Assembly (NCBI GenBank): GCA_022821495.1
Contig: JAJEDN010000054.1
Span: 1 to 64,000 of the forward strand
DNA: 64,000 nt
From: Candidatus Poribacteria bacterium
GTDB lineage: Bacteria > Poribacteria > WGA-4E > WGA-3G
Reading direction: 5' to 3'
Shown one piece after another: positions 34,906 to 43,156 of the stretch. The translations under genes and the position numbers were made by a program. Below the pieces are notes generated by a model. It was not told where the DNA came from. It made no database searches and worked only from the letters and a program-made list of their open reading frames with translations. Within the stretch, counting starts at the first letter, position 1. The number at the start of each line of letters is the position of its first letter.

Positions 34906-35130
34906 TTAGGCAACTTCCTCAAATTCTGATAATTCGCGCGCGTAATCAAGACAGGCGTGAATCTGGACCGCTTTGACATCCGGCAATTCAGCGATGATTT
35001 CGTCTATTGTATGACCCGCCGCCAAGTATCCGAGGAGAAGGCTTACAGGGATTCTTGTTCCTTTGATACGGGGTTTACCGCGTAATATATCCGGTGTGCT
35101 AACAATGTGATCTCTCCAATGAATTGGCAT
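34906..35130 (-). CDS. DUF433 family protein (antitoxin-like)
   Basis: The 74-residue protein is a typical DUF433 small helical, winged-helix-like protein: ITSTPDIL-type start (IVSTPDILRGKPRIKGTRIPV), LLGYLAAGHTIDEII and a C-terminal helix. DUF433 genes are usually followed by a PIN-like DUF5615 gene and are thought to act as antitoxins. Here the 85 bases downstream, up to the serine hydrolase stop, hold no partner, so it is an orphan. Ribosome-binding site GGGAGGG is present before the ATG. Confidence 0.85.
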   Translation of the reverse strand: MPIHWRDHIVSTPDILRGKPRIKGTRIPVSLLLGYLAAGHTIDEIIAELPDVKAVQIHACLDYARELSEFEEVA

Positions 35131-35265
35131 GTGTCCCTCCCAAATATAGAAATTACGTCATTGATAGAATAGCATATCCGAAACCCATTTTCAAAGGAAA
35201 TTGTTTCGACTTCATTTCAAACCTCTGTCAAAAACCTTATACGCTCGTCAACCGAGAGTCATTCA

Positions 35266-35386
35266 ATTGTCCATTTTTCAATCGAATTTTCCCCCCAGGC
35301 CCGGTAGGTTTGGTTTCCTAACCGAACCGGATCCTTAAAAAAAGACGTGAAACCCAATAATTTCTTAAAATTGAATGACCCTGCTC
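35266..35386 (+). repeat. dispersed repeat, copy with collapsed hairpin loop
   Basis: This segment aligns with 58443-58590. Shared blocks include TCCATTTTTC, GTAGG, TTTCCTAACCG, GGATC-TTAA and AACCCAATAATTTCTT. Inside is a 9-pair hairpin, GGTTTGGTT-TCCT-AACCGAACC (35309-35330). The copy at 58484 has about 36 extra bases at the loop. Confidence 0.6.
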
Positions 35387-35402
35387 GTCAACCGATTTTT
35401 TC

Positions 35403-35430
35403 TTGACATGTAAACAAAATCTTATATAAT
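35403..35430 (+). promoter_or_regulatory. sigma70-type promoter for the HSDR_N gene
   Basis: TTGACA and TATAAT, both consensus, are 16 bases apart and lie 97 bases upstream of the ATG at 35527. Confidence 0.65.
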
Positions 35431-35526
35431 GAGAAAATTAAACTTATTAGTCCGTAAGCGAGCTCTCAGTAAATCTACACCGCAACCAAATTTTATGTTG
35501 AATGGAAAGGAAGTCTTCATTAGGCA

Positions 35527-36894
35527 ATGACACTTAAGGAACATATTGACGATATCCGAAAAGGTTTAGAAACAGATCGCTACCAAGATGAGGCAGCAGT
35601 TTCGCAAGGTATCGTGCTGCGGCTACTTGGCGCAGTGGGTTGGTCCACATTCGATCCTCAGGTTGTGGTTCCTCAATACGGAGTAGAAGGGAGGAAAGTA
35701 GACTATGCTCTATGTTATCCGCCATCAAAGCCTCTCGTTTTTATTGAGGTTAAACGGGTAGGAAACATTGAAGGTGCAGAGCGGCAACTCTTTGAATACG
35801 CATTTCATGAAGGGGTCCCAATAGCTATCCTCACCGACGGGCAGAAATGGCGTTTTTTCTACCCAATCGGACAAGGGGACTATAGAGAACGCAAAGTACA
35901 CGAGATAGATCTGACCGAAGACAACAGTGAGGAAAGTGCTGAACATCTGAATAGGTACTTGAACTACAACTCAATACGTACAGGTGAAGCTGTTAAAGCA
36001 ATTGAAGAGGACTATCGGAACGTTTCAAGGCAGAGGCAAGTTGTCGCACGGTTACCAGAGGCGTGGGACAAACTGGTAGAGGAGGCGGATGAGTCTCTCT
36101 TAGATGTTGTGGCAAAGAAAGTGGAAAGTTTGTGTCGATATAGGCCTACCGATGAACAGATTTTAGATTTTTTTAAAAGCCTAGAACGGATTGAATCCCG
36201 CGAAAAAGCAGTTCACTTTCCACCAACAAAGACAGATAAACCAAAATATGAACGTAAGGGGTATTTCCGCGAAGACGGTTCTGCAGAATGGAAGGCACGT
36301 GGGAAACGCCGTGTAGTAAGTGCTGCAATCGTTGCGGAGATGCAGAGCGCATACCAAGAGTCGGTTGAAAGAGGGGATGGGGCAGTTAAACATCCGATGG
36401 CAATATTAGTCAAGCACCGTATTGTTGAAAACACCAATCACGACAAGGATGGTAACTGGAATGCTGTTGCTAAAATCGTAGGACACCTAAGGAGAACTGA
36501 ATCTCATTTGGAAAAAGTTGATCCTTCACTAACATTGAAACCATTTTCTAATTCTTTGAACCAAAGGCCAAAGGCTCAGTCAAAAGCTCCGCCGAAGTTT
36601 ATAGTCGTTACGATGCCGAATGGAGAAATAATTAAGGAGCATAGTGGAATAAGGACCTTCGTTAAGGTAATTGAAAAGTTAATTGGAGAGTACGGAGGAG
36701 AGACTGTCCTCCGTGCTGCCGAGGGACACCGAATTATATCAACTTCTTCATTTAATTATCCCGGCAAACGTGACAAAAGGTTAGGTCAGTTTTATATTTC
36801 GACAAATCATGGCACTGAGGTTAAAAAAACATATCTTGATTACATTGCTAATCGTCTTCGCGTCAATCTGAAAGTAGAAATAGTTGATAAATAG
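35527..36894 (+). CDS. type I restriction R-like N-terminal (HSDR_N) domain protein
   Basis: Residues about 5-135 match the HSDR_N/COG4748 domain with a PD-(D/E)xK core: Asp59 in KVDYAL and Glu74-x-Lys76 in FIEVKR, followed by a Gln/Glu-rich helix (RQLFEYAFHEGVPIAILTDG). Residues 230-340 form a basic region of unknown fold, and residues 360-455 a second domain (VTMPNGEIIKEHSGI). There is no helicase, methylase or specificity subunit nearby, so this is not a type I restriction system. It may be an independent nuclease. It is the only gene in its transcription unit and has a consensus promoter. Confidence 0.8.
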   Translation: MTLKEHIDDIRKGLETDRYQDEAAVSQGIVLRLLGAVGWSTFDPQVVVPQYGVEGRKVDYALCYPPSKPLVFIEVKRVGNIEGAERQLFEYAFHEGVPIAILTDGQKWRFFYPIGQGDYRERKVHEIDLTEDNSEESAEHLNRYLNYNSIRTGEAVKAIEEDYRNVSRQRQVVARLPEAWDKLVEEADESLLDVVAKKVESLCRYRPTDEQILDFFKSLERIESREKAVHFPPTKTDKPKYERKGYFREDGSAEWKARGKRRVVSAAIVAEMQSAYQESVERGDGAVKHPMAILVKHRIVENTNHDKDGNWNAVAKIVGHLRRTESHLEKVDPSLTLKPFSNSLNQRPKAQSKAPPKFIVVTMPNGEIIKEHSGIRTFVKVIEKLIGEYGGETVLRAAEGHRIISTSSFNYPGKRDKRLGQFYISTNHGTEVKKTYLDYIANRLRVNLKVEIVDK

Positions 36895-36956
36895 TGAGAT
36901 CGTCAGATATACTATCCTTGCTTGTTGCCTAAATTCCAGCCCACGAGGACCTTAAG

Positions 36957-38033
36957 ATGACTAAAATAAAAGCACCTAAACAACAAAAACCATCAGTCAT
37001 CGACTGCGATATCCACAACACCCTCGCATCCGAGACAATACTATACCCCTATCTCTCAGAACGGTGGCGCAAGCATCACGGCATGGTCGGCACAACTGAT
37101 CGCGTCGGCGCATACATCCCACGCGCACATCCCTTCGGCGCGAGATACGATGCGTGGACACCCTCCGGACACCGTCCGGGTTCCGATCTCGACTTCCTAC
37201 GCGAACAACTACTGGACACATTCAACATCGAATACGGCATCCTTAATTGCTTGACCCCCGTCTGCGAGATGCCCAACCTTGCGTTCGCTGCAGCATGGGC
37301 AACTGCTGTAAACGACTGGCAAATCGAAGAATGGCTGGAAAAAGAACCGAGACTCCGTGCTTCAATCGTCATCGCATGCGATGACGCAGAATTCACCGCC
37401 GCCGAGATTAACCGACTCGCAGACCATTCAGGATTCGTGCAAATATTGCTACTCGCTCGAACAATGGAACCGTTAGGACGACGTAAATACTGGAAAATGT
37501 ACGAGGCAGCCGTGGCGCACGACCTCCCGATCGGCATCCACTTCACCGGTGTCGGCGTGGGACCGATTACCGCTGTCGGTAGACCTTCACACTATATCGA
37601 GGACCACGCGGGGATGACACAGGCGTTCCAGACACAAGTAACCAGCCTCGTCTGTGAGGGAGTCTTTGAACAATTCCCGACGCTCAAGGTCGCTCTAATT
37701 GAAGGTGGATTCGCTTGGCTACCGCCGTTGATGTGGCGACTCGACCGTGCATGGAAGAAGTTACACGATGAGGTGCCAGAGCTGAAAAAGTTGCCGTCTG
37801 AATATATCCGAGAACACTTCTGGATTACCACACAACCCATCGAAGAACCCCCAAAACAAGAATACTTCGACCAACTCCTCGCGCAGCTCAACTTAGATGA
37901 TAGATTGATGTTCGCAACCGACTACCCACACTGGGACTTCGATTCTCCCGATCAGGCACTCCCGAAAAACCTCACACCGACACTCAAACGCAAGATCATG
38001 GCGGAAAATGCACGTGCCTTCTACAAATTCTAA
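36957..38033 (+). CDS. metal-dependent amidohydrolase (amidohydrolase 2 family)
   Basis: The 358-residue protein is a paralogue of the one at 27034-28158: VIDCDIHNTLAS, ILYPYLSERWR, WQIEEWLEKEPRLRAS and FATDYPHWDFD are shared in place. It is a TIM-barrel metal hydrolase or decarboxylase; the D-x-H strand-1 motif is CDIHNT, HFTG supplies a barrel His, and the C-terminal Asp is in ATDYPH. It converges with a PhyH gene 20 bases away. Substrate unknown. Confidence 0.85.
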   Translation: MTKIKAPKQQKPSVIDCDIHNTLASETILYPYLSERWRKHHGMVGTTDRVGAYIPRAHPFGARYDAWTPSGHRPGSDLDFLREQLLDTFNIEYGILNCLTPVCEMPNLAFAAAWATAVNDWQIEEWLEKEPRLRASIVIACDDAEFTAAEINRLADHSGFVQILLLARTMEPLGRRKYWKMYEAAVAHDLPIGIHFTGVGVGPITAVGRPSHYIEDHAGMTQAFQTQVTSLVCEGVFEQFPTLKVALIEGGFAWLPPLMWRLDRAWKKLHDEVPELKKLPSEYIREHFWITTQPIEEPPKQEYFDQLLAQLNLDDRLMFATDYPHWDFDSPDQALPKNLTPTLKRKIMAENARAFYKF

Positions 38034-38053
38034 GAAAAGAGCGTTAAAGTCAA

Positions 38054-38872
38054 TCAGATTGTAACGACGTGTGGTGCCTGTTCTAACGTCAGATTATGTG
38101 CTGCTGCCCACTGTGCTGCCGCACCGCCACCACCACCGAGAAACTGTTTCCCCAAATCATCAACGTTTGCCAGTACCGCTTCATCAGGCTGTTGTCTGTC
38201 ATTGTAATACAGCAAGTACCCTTCCGGTTTGAGCCATGCGTAATGGTATCCGTAGATGACAATCTTAGCAGTCTTATCGGTAAAGTTGAGTCCAGTGGTG
38301 TGGTAGATACGACTTTCAAAGAAATACGCGTCTCCCGCACGGAGCAGTGGTTCGTCGTAAGGTTCAATCGGATCAATCTCACCTTCAGGAATGCCCAAGG
38401 GTTCGCCCGACTTATGGCTCTTCGGAATAAACAGCGTCGCACCAGAATTCGGCACATCACAATCGGTTAAACAATAAGCCACCTTCAACCCAACGCGCGG
38501 ACAAGCCTTGTGTCCGAGATCCAGATGCACACCTGCATCCCGATGCCACCCACGCTGCTCTGGAAGTTCGTGTGGCTGCGGATGTTTATAGAGAAGTGCC
38601 GTATTGGTAATGTGCAGATTCGTACCAAGCAGTTGAATCACCAAGGGGATCGCTTTCGTTTGTGATACAAGTTCCGCGAAGGCAGGTTCTTGCACCAACC
38701 CGTCTCGTCTGTGTCCATAATGTCCACCATTGAGATTCAGCGATGCCATTAAGCGATCTCCTGCCTCGGTTAAACGACCTATCATCTCGTCGTCAAGTAC
38801 CGAGCGCATAACGAAGTATCCATTCTCTTCAAATTCCTGCCGTTGTGCTTCTGTCAACTCGACGAATTCCAT
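38054..38872 (-). CDS. phytanoyl-CoA dioxygenase (PhyH) family protein
   Basis: The 272-residue protein is a close paralogue of the PhyH protein at 21774-22622, with iron ligands His110 and Asp112 (GWHRDAGVHLD) and a distal His in RIYHTTG. It is shorter at the C-terminus, where a glycine run (GGGGGAAAQW) replaces part of the other's loop. ATG is preceded by AAGGAGC. It lies tail to tail with an amidohydrolase gene, so it has its own promoter. Confidence 0.9.
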   Translation of the reverse strand: MEFVELTEAQRQEFEENGYFVMRSVLDDEMIGRLTEAGDRLMASLNLNGGHYGHRRDGLVQEPAFAELVSQTKAIPLVIQLLGTNLHITNTALLYKHPQPHELPEQRGWHRDAGVHLDLGHKACPRVGLKVAYCLTDCDVPNSGATLFIPKSHKSGEPLGIPEGEIDPIEPYDEPLLRAGDAYFFESRIYHTTGLNFTDKTAKIVIYGYHYAWLKPEGYLLYYNDRQQPDEAVLANVDDLGKQFLGGGGGAAAQWAAAHNLTLEQAPHVVTI

Positions 38873-39140
38873 GGTACATGCTCCTTTTCCTCAAGAAATC
38901 AGGGTGATGGAAATGTCTAAATATGGTATCATGGATTAAAATAGAAATCCACTAATACCGAGAAAGTGTCTGAAATTATGCACCCTTTCTTCCACAAAAT
39001 AGCGTCTCTAATTATTATAGTGGGTTTCCTTTTACAAAATGACGTGAAAAGTCGCGCGGTCTCCCATAAAAACGTTAACATCCGCAAGTCAAACCAAAAC
39101 CGAAAATGAATAGTTCTAAACTACGAGGGCAAGGAAAAAT

Positions 39141-39920
39141 ATGATACAAGTTTCGCATCTCACGAAAAGATATGGACAAAATACGGCAGTTGACGACATT
39201 AGCTTTGAAGTACAACAAGGCGAAATTGTCGGTTATCTTGGTCCCAACGGGGCAGGAAAAAGCACGACACTCAAAATGCTCGTCGGTTTGCTGCAGCCGA
39301 CCTCTGGAGAAATCTCTGTCGCTGGATACGATTCTCAAACCGAGCTGCTCGAACTCAAACGGCATATCGGATACGTGCCTGAAGAAGCGCAACTCTACGA
39401 ACACCTCACCTTAGTAGAACACCTCCAGTTAATCGGTAGACTCTATCATTTAGAGGAACGCCTCATCGCGCAGAAAATAACAGAACTCGCGCAGTTATTT
39501 GACCTGTCGTCTCAGGCGAACCAAAGGATCAGCGGTTTCTCACAAGGCATGCGTCAGAAGTGTATCATCATGTCCGCGCTGATGCACAACCCAGATGTCC
39601 TGTTTTTAGATGAACCCTTCACCAATCTGGATGTCGGAACGGTAACCCTCATGAAAACGTTACTACAACGTTTAGCCGGTTTAGGCAAAACGATTCTCTA
39701 TTGTACACACATTCTCGAAGTCGCTGAAACGCTCTGCCCGCGAATTATGATTATCAATGCCGGGAAACTTATCGCCGATGCACCGGTGGCAGAATTGCGA
39801 GAGCAGACAAATCAAACAGCACTCAATGAGATTTTCACACAGTTAACCGACACAACAGGAATCGATGAAAAAACTGAGGAAGTCATTCGGATTGTGATGG
39901 AGGACACCCCGAATGCTTGA
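39141..39920 (+). CDS. ABC transporter ATP-binding protein
   Basis: The 259-residue ATPase has Walker A GPNGAGKST at residues 34-42, the signature ISGFSQGMRQK near 128-138 and Walker B VLFLDEP near 150. It is of the ABC-2/drug or Na+ export type (ABC-2-like subfamily A). It starts an operon in which three paralogous membrane proteins follow with overlapping or abutting ends, so it energises the transporter they form. The transported substance is unknown. Confidence 0.95.
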   Translation: MIQVSHLTKRYGQNTAVDDISFEVQQGEIVGYLGPNGAGKSTTLKMLVGLLQPTSGEISVAGYDSQTELLELKRHIGYVPEEAQLYEHLTLVEHLQLIGRLYHLEERLIAQKITELAQLFDLSSQANQRISGFSQGMRQKCIIMSALMHNPDVLFLDEPFTNLDVGTVTLMKTLLQRLAGLGKTILYCTHILEVAETLCPRIMIINAGKLIADAPVAELREQTNQTALNEIFTQLTDTTGIDEKTEEVIRIVMEDTPNA

Positions 39921-41532
39921 AAAAATCGTCGAAAGATTCTGCGACGCACCAACCCAGTACAGGTATCTCCTAAAAACCGAAAAGTTGATCGAAAAACGGG
40001 CATTGGAAGGAAGAAACGACTTATCCAATATGTCCTTCGCTGTGACCTGTGTTATCGGTTTTATAATGAGTGTCTTATTCACATTTATGCCGTTCCTTCT
40101 TCCGATGGACACATTTACCTTCTCGCTTATCGGCATAACGATGTCTATGATGATGATAGGCATCTGGATGATCCCATACTTTGATATCCTTCTTATACCT
40201 GTACACTATCCTGTTATTGCCCATACACCGGTATCATCGCGAACCTACTTTCTCGTGAAGCTAACGCGGATACTCACTTACACCGCGCTGCTGTTAGGCA
40301 GTTTAAATCTGATGCCTGCCATCGGTGGCATCTGGGTTCATAAAGGTGAATTTTCTCTGTTTCGACTCCTGTTTCCTTTTGTCTATCTCCCTATTGTTTT
40401 TATGTCGGGGTTCTTCACAATTGGTGTGATGACCACATTTGCTGGGTATTTGACAAAACTCTATAGCAAAAGAACACTCCGAAATGTCGCACAATACGCG
40501 CAATTTATATTTCCCGCGCTCTTCCCCGTGACGCTTATCCTCCTTTCTCGCCTATTACAGTATCTTCCAATGGATAAACTCGTCTCGTCTCTGAAATGGT
40601 TCTACGCACTTCCGAACGGTTGGTTCGCTGGCACTGTATCCCTTGCACTCGGACAGATAGAACCGCATTTCTTGATTTTAGCAGGACTGGCTATCGCTGC
40701 AACGCTTATTTTGGTGTTGGTTCCGCTTCGGAGTATCGCTAAGAGTTATTCAGAATATCTCTCCTACCTGTTAGAATCTGGGAGCCGTCAAAAATCTAAA
40801 ATTCGGGTGAAAACGCCGCTGCTTGGGAGAATGTTTCAAAACCGGACGATCCGTGCTGGGCTTTGCCTCAGTTTTGTCTATATCCGTCGCGATAAGCATC
40901 TATTGCGACAGTTTTTTGCTTCACTTGGAAGCCTTATCATGCTCGTAGTTATACTTGACCAAGAGTGGGTTCTTCATGCCTTCGCTATTGGACTCAGTCC
41001 AGGTTTTTCTATGACATTCTATTTCGTGGGAATGGGCATTGTCAGCAGTTTCATTTTACCGATCAGATACTCGGAACACTGGAAAGCGTCTTGGATGTTA
41101 AGGCTCGCACCATTATCGACAACATACGACTTGTGGCGAGGCGTGCAGGCAGCTGCCTTTCTCTATTTTGTTGTTCCTTGCACGCTCCTTATGTTTTGCA
41201 TGGCTACGTTCATTTGGGGCGCTTTAGGTATACTTTACGTCCTACCGGGATTAATTATTTTACTCAATTACGTCATCCTTTTCCCGAAACCACTATCCGG
41301 CTTACCACTTGCCGAAGAATTCGTCCAAAGCCAAATGGCTGGTGAGACTTTGATTCCTTTCTTAGCAAGTCTTTTCAGCATCGGTATCTTTGTAGGCATC
41401 CAATTTGTGACGTATCTACTGAATATATGGGTCTATTACGGTTTTTATGCCGTTATGGTTGTGGGCGGTCTTATCAGTTTTATTCATTTTCTACAAAAAA
41501 ATAGACGAGTGGAGGAAACCGTAGATGCTTGA
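39913..41532 (+). CDS. multi-pass membrane subunit, paralogue 1 of 3
   Basis: The 539-residue protein has about twelve hydrophobic segments and no known family that I can name with confidence. It shares with its two neighbours RYLLKTEKLIEKRALEG near the N-terminus, ISMMMIGIWMIPYFDIL, RTYFLVKLT, ALPNGWFAG and PLAEEFVQ near the C-terminus. It overlaps the ATPase gene by 8 bases (ATGCTTGA) with GGAGG upstream, so translation is coupled. It most probably forms the membrane part of the ABC transporter. Confidence 0.8.
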   Translation: MLEKIVERFCDAPTQYRYLLKTEKLIEKRALEGRNDLSNMSFAVTCVIGFIMSVLFTFMPFLLPMDTFTFSLIGITMSMMMIGIWMIPYFDILLIPVHYPVIAHTPVSSRTYFLVKLTRILTYTALLLGSLNLMPAIGGIWVHKGEFSLFRLLFPFVYLPIVFMSGFFTIGVMTTFAGYLTKLYSKRTLRNVAQYAQFIFPALFPVTLILLSRLLQYLPMDKLVSSLKWFYALPNGWFAGTVSLALGQIEPHFLILAGLAIAATLILVLVPLRSIAKSYSEYLSYLLESGSRQKSKIRVKTPLLGRMFQNRTIRAGLCLSFVYIRRDKHLLRQFFASLGSLIMLVVILDQEWVLHAFAIGLSPGFSMTFYFVGMGIVSSFILPIRYSEHWKASWMLRLAPLSTTYDLWRGVQAAAFLYFVVPCTLLMFCMATFIWGALGILYVLPGLIILLNYVILFPKPLSGLPLAEEFVQSQMAGETLIPFLASLFSIGIFVGIQFVTYLLNIWVYYGFYAVMVVGGLISFIHFLQKNRRVEETVDA

Positions 41533-43156
41533 AAAAATCGTCGAAATGCTGGGTGCCTCTCCAACACAGTACAGATACCTCCTGAATACAGAGAAATTAG
41601 TAGAGAAACGGGCACTTAAAGGGAAACGCTTTGTCAACCTGTCGCTGGGTTTGACCTGCGCACTTTTCTTTTTTATCGGACTTTCGACCATCACTATGCT
41701 ATTCCTCTCTTTGGACGTGTTCACCTACGCACTTATCGGAATAACCATGTCTATGACGATGATAGGCATCTGGACGATCCCATATTTTGACATCCTTCTG
41801 AGTCCGATAAACTATCCCATCGTGGCACACACGCCTGTGTCATCACGAACCTATTTTCTTGTAAAACTAACGCAGGTCCTCATTTACACCCTCCTATTGT
41901 TAGGCAGTTTGAATCTACCACCTGCGATCGTTGGTATCTGGATTCACGCTAAGGCGTCTTCTCAACTTCTATACCTTTTTCCGCTTGCCTATCTGCCTAT
42001 CGCCTTCATGTCTGGCTTCTTTACGGTTGGCGTAATGACGGTCTTCGCAGGGTATTTAACGAAACTTTATACCAAGAAGAGCCTCCGAAATATCGCACAA
42101 TACGCACAGTTTATATTCCCTGCACTTTTCCCGATACTATGGATTCTCCTCCCTCGCTTATTTTCTCGATCAGTATCAGATGGCACAATAGATAAAGCAA
42201 TTTCGGTTCTGAAGTGGTTCTACGCGCTGCCAAACGGCTGGTTTGCTGGTGCTGTCTCGCTTGCCCTCGGAGCAATAGAACGGCAGTATCTGATTTTAGC
42301 AGGGTTGGCTATTGTTTCAACCCTCTTTTTGGTGTTCGTTCCGCTGCGGAGTATCGCCAGGAGTTATTCGGAATACCTCTCTTATTTGTTAGAATCCGGT
42401 GATCGTCGGACATCTGAGTTGCGGGTGAGAATACCGCGGTTTGCAAGAATGTTCCGAAACCACGCGATCCGTGCTGCACTCTGCCTCAGTGCTACATATA
42501 TGCGCCGCGATAAGCACATGTTACGGCAGCTTTTCGGTATGTTTGGGGCTATCATTATAATCGTGGTGGTATTTACACAGGACGAAGTGTTTTCCCTCAA
42601 TTGGATTCAAGACGCTTATGCCATCGGATTAAGTCCAGGCTTTTCCATGATGTTCTACTTCATCGGTACAGGTTTTATCAATTGTTTGATTTTACCCGTC
42701 AGATACTCAGAACACTATAAAGCATCGTGGATATTAGTGCTTGCACCGGTTGCGGCACCGTCTGATTTATGGCGGGGTGTGCAAGCGACTGCCTTCCTCT
42801 ACGTTGTTGTGCCAGTTACACTCTTGACGCTTTGCATCGCTACCGTTATTTGGGGCGTTTCAGGGATATTTTACGTTTTACCGGGATTCACCATTTTACT
42901 CTATTACGTCATCTTTTACCCAAAACCGCTGTCTAACCTGCCACTTGCCGAAGAATTCGTCCAAAAACAGATGGCTACTGGCGCGTGGATCCCTTTCGTA
43001 TGTAGCGCGTTGGTTGTTGTAGTCTTCGTAGGCATCCAATTCTTGACGTATCTGCTGAATATATGGGTTTATTACGGTTTCTATGCCCTCACAGTTGTAA
43101 GTGGTCTCGTCGGTTTTGTCTATTTGTTAAGAGAAGATAAGAAGAGGAAATCGTAG
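41525..43156 (+). CDS. multi-pass membrane subunit, paralogue 2 of 3
   Basis: The 543-residue protein is homologous to both neighbours along its whole length, differing mainly in loops (for example at about residues 220-235 and 345-360). It overlaps paralogue 1 by 8 bases with the same ATGCTTGA junction and GGAGG. The retained reading frame and even divergence argue for function. Confidence 0.8.
   Translation: MLEKIVEMLGASPTQYRYLLNTEKLVEKRALKGKRFVNLSLGLTCALFFFIGLSTITMLFLSLDVFTYALIGITMSMTMIGIWTIPYFDILLSPINYPIVAHTPVSSRTYFLVKLTQVLIYTLLLLGSLNLPPAIVGIWIHAKASSQLLYLFPLAYLPIAFMSGFFTVGVMTVFAGYLTKLYTKKSLRNIAQYAQFIFPALFPILWILLPRLFSRSVSDGTIDKAISVLKWFYALPNGWFAGAVSLALGAIERQYLILAGLAIVSTLFLVFVPLRSIARSYSEYLSYLLESGDRRTSELRVRIPRFARMFRNHAIRAALCLSATYMRRDKHMLRQLFGMFGAIIIIVVVFTQDEVFSLNWIQDAYAIGLSPGFSMMFYFIGTGFINCLILPVRYSEHYKASWILVLAPVAAPSDLWRGVQATAFLYVVVPVTLLTLCIATVIWGVSGIFYVLPGFTILLYYVIFYPKPLSNLPLAEEFVQKQMATGAWIPFVCSALVVVVFVGIQFLTYLLNIWVYYGFYALTVVSGLVGFVYLLREDKKRKS

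Noticed and set aside
34906-35130. Toxin-antitoxin pair based on the DUF433 gene
   Set aside because: The expected PIN-like DUF5615 partner is absent on either side; only 85 bases lie downstream.
35527-36894. Type I restriction-modification system
   Set aside because: Only an HSDR_N-like domain is present; helicase, HsdM and HsdS are missing.
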